From positions 1-8,386 of the forward strand of contig CAMCBY010000164.1 of assembly GCA_945873015.1 (NCBI GenBank): a stretch of 8,386 nt of DNA, in the 5' to 3' direction. The position numbers and the translations under genes were made by a program. How positions within the stretch are numbered: position 1 is the first letter of the stretch; each line of letters starts with the position of its first letter. The notes under the pieces are model-generated. The model searched no databases. It was not told the DNA's origin and saw nothing but the letters and a program-made list of their open reading frames with translations. Shown here piece after piece: positions 1-5,464 of the stretch. Source of the stretch: Klebsiella pneumoniae. Its GTDB lineage: Bacteria; Pseudomonadota; Gammaproteobacteria; Ga0077536.

Positions 1-564
1 GCCACCCGGGTTCATGATGGCGCCACCGAGGTTGCCACCGATACCGGGCGAACCCGCAGCCAAAGCGCGCACCTGACTGTAATGGCAGTCGACCGGCGAG
101 TTGGTATCGATACCGGCCCGCTGGAACTGCACCAGTCGTGCTGCCGGAGAACCGAAAGCCGCTTCCGATGCAGGCGTCGCGCCACGCGGTGCCGGCACCA
201 GATCGCCGTCACCGATTTGCTGCTGCCCCCAATACGTGTGCGAACGCGCGCGGGCGTTTGAGCCCTGCGGTCCAACCAGCGGCACAAAACCGGCGACATC
301 AATCGTGGCGAAGTAATCACCAGGGTTGGCGGCCGGCGTGGTGGTGTCACCAAAATTATGGTGCGTGATGTTGGGCTGGACCCGGTCGTTGAACGGGTCG
401 TCCATTGAGTTGTTGATGTTGCCATCCGAGTTGAGACTGTAGGCAATCTCTTGTCGGACGAAACCGGTGATATTCCAATCGATAGCGGAAGCAGTGTCGG
501 CGAATAAAACGCCGCCGACCATGCCTCCGGCCATCAGAAATTGGGCGATTGTGTATTTCTTCAC
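1..564 (-). CDS. DUF1302-family outer-membrane protein, N-terminal part (cut by left edge)
   Basis: An open frame of 188 codons runs from a GTG at 562-564 to the left edge with no stop. The start is set by GAGGAGA at 571-577, six bases upstream. It begins VKKYTIAQFL, has a hydrophobic signal sequence ending near ADTASA (residues 22-27), and the mature protein would start IDWNITGFVRQ. Residues 28-49 are identical to the paralogue at 1159-3471, and the motif SPVDCHYSQ (156-164, Cys160) aligns with Cys137 there. Residues 75-155 diverge strongly, as expected of surface loops. DUF1302 proteins are predicted outer-membrane barrels or porin-like proteins of unknown substrate. It is a separate transcription unit, preceded by its own promoter-like region and by the terminator of the upstream gene. 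Family assignment rests on similarity to the complete paralogue and on recall of the family. Confidence 0.85.
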   Translation of the reverse strand, partial: MKKYTIAQFLMAGGMVGGVLFADTASAIDWNITGFVRQEIAYSLNSDGNINNSMDDPFNDRVQPNITHHNFGDTTTPAANPGDYFATIDVAGFVPLVGPQGSNARARSHTYWGQQQIGDGDLVPAPRGATPASEAAFGSPAARLVQFQRAGIDTNSPVDCHYSQVRALAAGSPGIGGNLGGAIMNPGG

Positions 565-611
565 TCCCGCTCTCCTCTGTAAAACCATGTGTCTTTTTTG
601 GAACCCCAGTA

Positions 612-648
612 GTACCAAAACGACAATCTGACGTTGTCTATCTGGTAC
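612..648. promoter_or_regulatory. Centred dyad in the leader of the first DUF1302 gene
   Basis: The arrangement GTACC-N5-GACAA-N7-TTGTC-N5-GGTAC is symmetric about position 630. A second overlapping dyad, ATCTG-GTA-CAGAT, lies at 640-652. Both sit between the presumed transcription start (about 682) and the GTG at 564. They could be an operator or a leader RNA hairpin. Part of the dyad coincides with an ATCTGG block conserved at exactly the same distance (76 nt) upstream of the paralogue's start. Confidence 0.35.
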
Positions 649-688
649 AGATGGAAAATTGTACGTCCGGACCCCCGGCGACACTGTC

Positions 689-718
689 ATTACGCCTCGG
701 AATTCATGGCGCTGTCAA
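689..718 (-). promoter_or_regulatory. Candidate sigma70 promoter for the first DUF1302 gene
   Basis: Reading the minus strand, TTGACA (718-713) is followed after 18 nt by CGTAAT (694-689). The -35 is perfect and the -10 is poor. The assignment is supported by the paralogue, which has TTGACAGC and CGTAAT with 17-nt spacing in the same relative place; the -10 neighbourhood matches in 10 of 12 bases (ACTGTCATTACG against ACTGATATTACG, plus strand). The expected leader is about 120 nt. Confidence 0.45.
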
Positions 719-766
719 TCATTTTCGTGCCTCGGACTGACACTTGGGGGGACGTTTTCCAAACTT

Positions 767-787
767 TGTTGTGGCATCTACACAACA
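767..787. promoter_or_regulatory. Inverted repeat TGTTGTG-N7-CACAACA, possible activator site
   Basis: This is a perfect 7+7 bp inverted repeat with a 7-nt spacer, 49 nt upstream of the -35 hexamer of the first DUF1302 gene. That is a typical activator position. The left arm TGTTGTG recurs at 3689-3695, again exactly 49 nt from the -35 hexamer of the second DUF1302 gene, although the right arm is not conserved there. The binding protein is unknown. Confidence 0.4.
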
Positions 788-1109
788 CCAATAGCGATCA
801 CAGTTCACATTTTGGTCTCAAATTTCGGCAGTTTTACGACGACTCGATGACAGGATCGCACACCCGAGAGACCCGGCCGGCGACGCGTATTGGGGGCTCG
901 TTTTGACCCTGACTTTTTGGTGCGGTGCGCAACATTGTTTGCAACCGGCTGAGTCGGCGAAGGATTGTGCGAGCTACTCAATGCTGCGTCGCTAGAGGCA
1001 CACCTCTGAGGGGGGCAGGGCGCGGGGCATATAGGGGGGTCGGCGGCGGACCGAAACGGCCGGACCTCGGGCCAAGGTTCGTGGTGTATTGGCGGGCTGG
1101 CACCCGGCC
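788..1109. other. Intergenic stretch without recognisable gene
   Basis: No reading frame here has a credible start, ribosome site or recognisable protein. Two minor features are the short dyad AACATTGTT at 931-939 and a 12-mer ATATAGGGGGGT at 1029-1040 that recurs at 5299-5310 inside a promoter. Here the 12-mer lacks a matching -35 hexamer. Confidence 0.6.
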
Positions 1110-1138
1110 AAAAAAGAGCCGGCACAAGGCCGGCTCTT
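1110..1138 (-). terminator. Rho-independent terminator of the second DUF1302 gene
   Basis: A perfect 10-bp stem, AAGAGCCGGC (1114-1123) with GCCGGCTCTT (1129-1138), encloses a 5-nt loop. On the minus strand it ends in a run of six T (1115-1110). It begins 20 nt after the stop codon at 1159 and separates this gene from the partial paralogue downstream. Confidence 0.92.
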
Positions 1139-1158
1139 CTCAATCTCAACTGACCTGC

Positions 1159-3471
1159 TTAGAAGAAGTAGGTCGCGCGGACGAACATTTCGTCTGCAAA
1201 GTCGAGGGTCTCGGTGATGGTGTCGTTGTTGCCACCCGGCGAACCGATGACCGTCGCATACAAATCCCACTGCCAGTTGGCGGACGGACGGTAACGGACA
1301 CCCGGCTGCACCAGATAACCACCGGCGGTATCGATCAGCACCGACATATCGAAGCGCCAGATCAGGTTCGGGAACGGCTGCTGGAACGCAAACACCACGT
1401 AATCGGCGTTGTCGCTGCCACGCGGCGCCATCGCACCCGGCTCGAAAGCCGCCGGCTTGAAGTTGCCGGTCTTGGAGTCGATGAAGTTCTCGATGCCAGG
1501 CGCGTTGTTCTTGTCCAGATCACGACCGAACATGTCGGTTGAGGTGCGGTGCATCCACTGGAAAACCATGTAGGTCGCCGGGAACGCATCGGAGAAACGC
1601 ATGTACTTCTCGAGGATCATCGCCGACACGATGTCATCAACCTTGGTGTAGTTGAACGACAGGTCGTTGGTGATGCGCTTGTTCGGCGTGACCGACACTT
1701 CACCACGGATGATCAACTGGTCGAGAATTTCGTTATCCGATTCGACCACATAGTTACCACCGGCCATGAACACGGTTTCACGCTTGAATTCGCGGCCCAC
1801 AAACTGAATGTAGGGACCAAACGAAGAGCGGAAACCTTCCAGGGTGCGGTAGGTATCGACGAAGTTCTGCTCGTCACCGAAGTTGAAGATGTTACGCACG
1901 GCCCACTTGGAAGCCGGGAACTCGTTGATGATCTGACGCAGGTAGTTACCGTTGTCGAGACGCGCACGCTGAATCGCTTTCCAGTATTGCAGGGAAGGCG
2001 TACCGGTAGGATCGGGCGAGAAGCTCGAACCGCAACCGTTCTCCATGTTGCGCGCGCGGGTGTCGAGGGTCGGGAAACCGAGCCCCGCCGCACCCGCCAG
2101 ACCATTGCCACCATTGAGAAGATTCAAGGTGTCGTTGAACTGGTTGACGCAACCGGTGTTGACGCGGCCGTTGTTGACGGCCGGCGCATCGACGTTACGG
2201 AACACACCGTCCTGATTGCGGCGATTGACGATGCCGATGATACCGGTCAGCTGCTCGGTAAACGGCATGGTCATGCGTGCGCCGAAGTTCATCGCGCCCT
2301 TGGCATCGTTCACACCAGCCGAATCATCAATGCGCGCACCGGAAGTCGCGACCAGGTTATAGGCCGTGTTCTGGCCAGGCAGAATGGTCGGCGAAAACAT
2401 CTGCGCAAATGCGTCGAGTTCATAGCCGTTGTTAAAGGTGTAGGACATGCGCACGCCCGGCGAGGCGATACGCTGGTCCTGATACTCTTCGGCGCCCGGC
2501 CCCAGGGTCAGGTGACGACGCAGGTCGAGGCCGTTGGCCACGTCCATGGTACGGAAGAAGTAGGCTTCGCCCCAGGCAATCACCTGGTTACCAGCGCGCA
2601 CCCACAGCGGGCCGCGGTTCCAGTCCAGATAGAACGCCGGCAGGTCGAGGATCGCATCGGGCGTATTGGCTTCGAGCAGGGTCTGGCGACGGTTGCTCCA
2701 ACCGCTGCTGTAGCGGCCCGGACCGAAGCTGTCGCCAATCTTGCCGTCGGTGAAGTGGCGGGTACCGTCGTAGTACACGCGGGTCTTCATGTAGGCCGAG
2801 AACTCGTCGCTGATCTTCGCCTGGATGTCGAACTCGAGACGCGAGTTAAACATGTTGAAGTTGAGGCTGTCCTCGTCGTTCAGAGCGATGTCGCCCGCCG
2901 GCACAATGCCGCCCTTGGCGGTCTGGTTGGAGCCGGGAACAAATCCCGAACCGCCGCCACCGGGGCAGATGACGCCGGGGAAAATCGGCACACCGGCCGG
3001 GTTCTGGATGCCGAACAAGCCGGGCGAACCAGCCGCGAGGCCGCGTTGCTGGCTGTAATGGCAATCGACCGGGGAGCTGGTATTGCCGCCGGCAGCGTGC
3101 AGCTTGACGGCGTTGGACAGACCCAGCGGATTCGCGCCGGTGGCATCGGCCTGGCCGAAATAGGTATGGGCACCCGCGCGCGAGTTGGCGAAACCGGCAC
3201 CGGCCACATACTTGCTCGGGTCGGCAGCGATCACGGCCGCGGTGGAAGCCGCGTCGCCGAAGTTCGCATGGGTAACGTTCGGTTGGATGCGGTCGTTAAA
3301 CGGGTTGTCCATGTCGTTATTCGGATTGCCGTCCGAGTTCAGGCTGTAGGCAATCTCTTGACGGACAAAACCGGTGATATTCCAGTCGATAGCGGCGGCC
3401 GACCCGGCGAACAGAACGCTGCCGACCATGCCTCCCACCACCAGAATCCTGGTGTTTGTGTGTTTCTTCAC
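1159..3471 (-). CDS. DUF1302-family outer-membrane barrel protein, 770 aa
   Basis: The start is GTG at 3469-3471, with GAGGAGAG at 3476-3483 as ribosome site; the end is TAA at 1159. The protein has a signal peptide (hydrophobic 9-23, AAA before I28), then IDWNITGFVRQ. The C-terminus, FVRATYFF, carries the aromatic terminal residue typical of outer-membrane barrels. Alternating aromatic stretches such as GPLWVRAGNQVIAWGEAYFF (287-306) and the final segment fit a beta-barrel. Four cysteines lie at 137, 169, 441 and 480 in Gly/Asn-rich insertions (about 75-200 and 420-500), which could form disulphides in the periplasm or in surface loops. At 770 aa it exceeds the roughly 600 aa I recall for the family, mainly because of these insertions. 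Function is probably passage or binding of a hydrophobic compound at the outer membrane; the substrate is unknown. It is a paralogue of the gene at 1-564 and lies downstream of the Ycf48-like gene, but with its own promoter. Confidence 0.9.
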   Translation of the reverse strand: MKKHTNTRILVVGGMVGSVLFAGSAAAIDWNITGFVRQEIAYSLNSDGNPNNDMDNPFNDRIQPNVTHANFGDAASTAAVIAADPSKYVAGAGFANSRAGAHTYFGQADATGANPLGLSNAVKLHAAGGNTSSPVDCHYSQQRGLAAGSPGLFGIQNPAGVPIFPGVICPGGGGSGFVPGSNQTAKGGIVPAGDIALNDEDSLNFNMFNSRLEFDIQAKISDEFSAYMKTRVYYDGTRHFTDGKIGDSFGPGRYSSGWSNRRQTLLEANTPDAILDLPAFYLDWNRGPLWVRAGNQVIAWGEAYFFRTMDVANGLDLRRHLTLGPGAEEYQDQRIASPGVRMSYTFNNGYELDAFAQMFSPTILPGQNTAYNLVATSGARIDDSAGVNDAKGAMNFGARMTMPFTEQLTGIIGIVNRRNQDGVFRNVDAPAVNNGRVNTGCVNQFNDTLNLLNGGNGLAGAAGLGFPTLDTRARNMENGCGSSFSPDPTGTPSLQYWKAIQRARLDNGNYLRQIINEFPASKWAVRNIFNFGDEQNFVDTYRTLEGFRSSFGPYIQFVGREFKRETVFMAGGNYVVESDNEILDQLIIRGEVSVTPNKRITNDLSFNYTKVDDIVSAMILEKYMRFSDAFPATYMVFQWMHRTSTDMFGRDLDKNNAPGIENFIDSKTGNFKPAAFEPGAMAPRGSDNADYVVFAFQQPFPNLIWRFDMSVLIDTAGGYLVQPGVRYRPSANWQWDLYATVIGSPGGNNDTITETLDFADEMFVRATYFF

Positions 3472-3530
3472 TCCACTCTCCTCAGTATCGCGATAAGTCT
3501 TGTTCGGAACCCCTGACGTGCACGGACTGC

Positions 3531-3550
3531 AGGTTTACTGTGGTAAATCT
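3531..3550 (-). promoter_or_regulatory. Leader hairpin of the second DUF1302 gene
   Basis: AGGTTTAC (3531-3538) can pair with GTAAATCT (3543-3550), with one G-T pair, around a TGTG loop. It lies in the presumed 5' leader, about 60-79 nt before the GTG. Its right edge overlaps the conserved ATCTGG block shared with the paralogue. A role in mRNA stability or translation is possible but unproven. Confidence 0.3.
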
Positions 3551-3569
3551 GGAACGCACCTCGAAATTA

Positions 3570-3603
3570 GAACAATTGTTCAGAATTCGAATGATTGTTC
3601 AGA
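3570..3603. promoter_or_regulatory. Doubled operator-like repeat downstream of the gene-2 promoter
   Basis: A perfect 12-bp palindrome, GAACAATTGTTC, is at 3570-3581. A related imperfect copy, GAATGATTGTTC, is at 3589-3600, 19 bp away. The two share the exact 10-bp direct repeat ATTGTTCAGA (3575-3584 and 3594-3603), with a further palindrome ATTCGAAT (3585-3592) between. Relative to the presumed transcription start near 3605 the sites lie at about +5 to +36, a position suited to repression. Short dyads of this kind are typical of dimeric helix-turn-helix repressors, including TetR-type proteins. The TetR-type gene at 5465 is a candidate binder by proximity only. Confidence 0.55.
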
Positions 3604-3611
3604 GGACTGAT

Positions 3612-3640
3612 ATTACGAGCTATTTAAAAAATGCTGTCAA
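3612..3640 (-). promoter_or_regulatory. Candidate sigma70 promoter for the second DUF1302 gene
   Basis: On the minus strand TTGACA (3640-3635) is followed after 17 nt by CGTAAT (3617-3612); TAATAT (3615-3610), with a 19-nt spacer, is an alternative -10. The spacer is A/T-rich. The TTGACAGC and CGTAAT elements are shared with the paralogue's upstream region, which supports the placement. The predicted leader is about 134 nt. Confidence 0.5.
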
Positions 3641-3688
3641 CGCTTATCGGCGGGAAAGTTGGATTCTTGCACCATGATCGAGATCTTG

Positions 3689-3695
3689 TGTTGTG
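3689..3695. promoter_or_regulatory. TGTTGTG element upstream of the gene-2 promoter
   Basis: This heptamer lies 49 nt beyond the -35 hexamer, the same distance as the left arm of the inverted repeat at 767-787 upstream of the paralogue. No matching right arm is present (GACATTC follows after seven bases), so this may be a half-site or a degenerate copy. Confidence 0.3.
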
Positions 3696-3720
3696 AAAAA
3701 TAGACATTCGGTGGGCAGAA

Positions 3721-3742
3721 GGCAGGCACAGGCAAGCCTGCC
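3721..3742. repeat. Intergenic hairpin GGCAGGC / GCCTGCC
   Basis: A perfect 7-bp stem (3721-3727 with 3736-3742) encloses an 8-nt loop. It lies between the terminator of the Ycf48-like gene and the promoter of the second DUF1302 gene. It has no adjoining T-run on either strand, so it is not an obvious terminator; it may be a backup structure or chance. Confidence 0.25.
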
Positions 3743-3787
3743 AAGACCGCCGGGTGGACATCACGGAAGGAAATAGACGGGTAGCAG

Positions 3788-3818
3788 AAACGACGACGCG
3801 GCCATCAAGGCCGCGTCG
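3788..3818 (-). terminator. Terminator hairpin of the Ycf48-like gene
   Basis: A perfect 10-bp GC-rich stem, CGACGCGGCC (3794-3803) with GGCCGCGTCG (3809-3818), encloses a 5-nt loop 28 nt after the stop codon at 3847. On the minus strand it is followed by TCGTTTCTG, so the T-tract is short. It is probably a moderate-strength intrinsic terminator that allows the DUF1302 gene below it to be controlled separately. Confidence 0.65.
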
Positions 3819-3846
3819 CGTAGAGAGAGATTAGGGCGAGGTCAGG

Positions 3847-4917
3847 TCATTTGACGACGCGCGCGACAGTGCCGCGGTAGCCAACTACGAAGACGTTCTG
3901 CTCGCGCAGGAAACCCTTCTCGCCAGCCTTGGCTTCGGCCACGCCGGCAGAGATACCCTGGAACCAGGTGCGCACAATGCCAATGTCCGTCGAGTTGCTG
4001 AAGGTGGCGCCGTCGTCACTGCTACGCAGCATTTCGCGAATGCCGACGATAACCACTTCACTGTTACCCGACCAGATACCGAGCAGGTTGGCATTGGTGT
4101 TCGCCTTCAAGCGCGACCAGGTCAAACCGGCGTCGGCGGTCTTCAGAATCATGCCTTCCTGACCCACGGCATAACCGGTGCTGCTGCCGTCGCGCGACAA
4201 GTACATGGCGAAAACCGACTCTTCACCCTTGTGCACTGCGCGCCAGGTATCACCACCGTCGTCCGAGCGCAGAATCAGACCGAACTCACCGGCCACCATG
4301 ACCGCGCCCTCGGCGGTCACAATCACGCCATACAGGTGGGGCTCGTAACCTTCGTCGTTGAAATCGGACCAGTTGACGGTGATCGGCTCCCAAGTGGCAC
4401 CGAAGTCTTTCGAACGGCCGACAAAACCGAATTCACCAACGGTCACTGCCAGGCCCGTTTCGTTCATGTCGACATTCAACAGACGTTTGTCGAAGCCACT
4501 CTTCACTTCCTGCCAGTCGGCATCGCCATTGCGGCTCATGATCAGGCCTTCCTGGCCGACCACAACCACATGGTCTCCGGCGCGCTTGACCCCCAGCAGA
4601 CCGTTGGTGGTCTTGGCGGGTATGGTTTCCCATTTCGCGCCGGCGTCCTTGGTTTCGAGCATCAGGCCGTAATTGCCGACCGCCACGCCCCAGGGGCCCT
4701 TCATGTCCAACGCAAACAGCGCGTCGTGCGGGATACCGGAGCGCACCATTTCGATGGTCTGGTCAGCGGCTGCCTGTTCGGCGCCGGCAGCGGGTGCCGC
4801 GGCGGCAGCGGCAGGTGCTTCTTCCTCGGCCGCGGCGGGCAAGGCCAGCATAAAAGAGCATGACAGGACAGCCGCCAGCGATGCGTAACGACGGCAAGAA
4901 CGAATGAGCTTGTTCAT
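3847..4917 (-). CDS. Secreted Ycf48-like / BNR-repeat beta-propeller protein, 356 aa
   Basis: The start is ATG at 4915-4917 and the stop is TGA at 3847. A signal peptide (MNKLIRSCRRY, hydrophobic 13-27, AAA at 28-30) precedes an Ala/Glu-rich linker (31-52). The rest is a propeller with six recognisable Asp-box-like motifs: KDAGAKW (90), RNGDADW (129), KDFGATW (170), SDDGGDTW (218), ADAGLTW (261) and SDDGATF (300), each after a strand of the type VAVGxxGLIL. This is the Ycf48/PSII_BNR fold. Outside phototrophs, such proteins are often encoded beside DUF1302, DUF1329 and MMPL/RND genes, where they probably act as a periplasmic partner of an envelope transport system. No sialidase-type catalytic set is evident. 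There is no clear Shine-Dalgarno before the ATG. The likely promoter is far upstream at 5298-5326. Confidence 0.88.
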   Translation of the reverse strand: MNKLIRSCRRYASLAAVLSCSFMLALPAAAEEEAPAAAAAAPAAGAEQAAADQTIEMVRSGIPHDALFALDMKGPWGVAVGNYGLMLETKDAGAKWETIPAKTTNGLLGVKRAGDHVVVVGQEGLIMSRNGDADWQEVKSGFDKRLLNVDMNETGLAVTVGEFGFVGRSKDFGATWEPITVNWSDFNDEGYEPHLYGVIVTAEGAVMVAGEFGLILRSDDGGDTWRAVHKGEESVFAMYLSRDGSSTGYAVGQEGMILKTADAGLTWSRLKANTNANLLGIWSGNSEVVIVGIREMLRSSDDGATFSNSTDIGIVRTWFQGISAGVAEAKAGEKGFLREQNVFVVGYRGTVARVVK

Positions 4918-5274
4918 TGTGTTTGGACTCGGCTGGAATAATTGGATTTATGAAGAATGACGCACTGCTCGTGCGCCAAAAGCAGAAAACTGACGGGAAC
5001 GTTGCCCGCACCGGTAGCCGCTTCGGAAGAAGCTTGGGCTATGCATGTTGAATGACTCCCCTGAGCCCGACCGTCTGCAGTCCAGCGCGGACCGACTTTC
5101 GAGCAAAACCTTGTTATTCGATTATGTCCCAGCACCAACCGCGCCGCGCGAATCGGCCATCGCGATTGTTCTGGCACGACGCTGCATCGGCATGCGTCGT
5201 CGCGTCAACCCCGCCCGGATTATCACAGATTCGACGCCGCTCGTCAGATACCGTAAGGGATGTAAGTCAAACTC
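4918..5274. other. Long leader / control region of the Ycf48-like gene
   Basis: If the promoter at 5298-5326 is used, this stretch is a roughly 374-nt untranslated leader. It holds a bulged hairpin at 5016-5040 (AGCCGCTTC, GGAA, GAAGC, three unpaired bases, GGCT) and a small 4-bp stem near 4995-5009 followed on the minus strand by TTTT. A minus-strand frame of 87 codons (4914-5177, GTG start) ends in a TGA that overlaps the ATG of the Ycf48-like gene. Its Arg-rich composition does not look like a conserved protein. I see no riboswitch I can name. Confidence 0.4.
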
Positions 5275-5276
5275 CC

Positions 5277-5305
5277 TTGCAAGGCGTTAGCCGGGCGAAT
5301 ATAGG
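5277..5305 (+). promoter_or_regulatory. Candidate plus-strand promoter for the TetR-type gene, overlapping a palindrome
   Basis: TTGCAA (5277-5282), 17 nt, then TATAGG (5300-5305) gives 4/6 matches in each hexamer. It overlaps the opposing promoter at its -10 box. The -35 lies inside the perfect 10-bp palindrome CCTTGCAAGG (5275-5284), a possible autoregulatory operator. The leader to the ATG at 5465 would be about 150 nt. Assignment is weak. Confidence 0.3.
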
Positions 5306-5326
5306 GGGGTGGACAAGACGTGTCAA
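5298..5326 (-). promoter_or_regulatory. Near-consensus sigma70 promoter, minus strand
   Basis: Reading the minus strand, TTGACA (5326-5321), a 17-nt spacer and TATATT (5303-5298) give 6/6 and 5/6 matches at optimal spacing. It points toward the Ycf48-like gene, whose ATG is about 374 nt beyond the expected start near 5291. No other gene lies between. GACA-N5-TGTC (5312-5324), overlapping the -35, is a possible small operator. Confidence 0.7.
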
Positions 5327-5464
5327 CCGACTCATTTTCATACAAATATCATGCGTCTGCGCGGCGCTGGCGAAGGCCTCCTGCGGGCTCGCCAACGGGC
5401 CTGGCGCTGTGCCGGCGACTGCTCAGTCAACGCGCTTGGCATCAATCACTGGCAAAGGCCCGCT

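Noticed and set aside
1029..1040. G6 string as a CsoR/FrmR/RcnR-type operator
   Set aside because: These regulators need flanking dyad arms around the G-tract; none are present at 1029 or 5299, and no such regulator gene is in the window.
925..1542. Plus-strand frame of 205 codons
   Set aside because: It runs through the terminator hairpin and the 3' end of the 770-aa gene in antisense, with no ribosome site or protein family features.
1549..3516. Plus-strand open frame of 655 codons opposite the 770-aa gene
   Set aside because: It is the exact antisense of a well-supported gene with signal peptide, ribosome site and terminator. Its product is rich in Val, Arg, Glu and His, as expected from reverse-complemented GC-biased codons, with no recognisable domain.
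4231..4863. Plus-strand frame of 210 codons opposite the Ycf48-like gene
   Set aside because: Antisense shadow of a clear BNR-repeat protein; composition is not that of a real protein.
5164..5171. GATTGTTC as a third copy of the gene-2 operator half-site
   Set aside because: Only one 8-bp half-site without a second arm, in a region without a promoter; a single match of this size is not significant in 8 kb.
5309..5464. N-terminal extension of the TetR-type gene to GTG 5309
   Set aside because: The extra 52 codons fall inside the bidirectional promoter region, lack a ribosome site and precede the normal TetR N-terminus by far more than usual.
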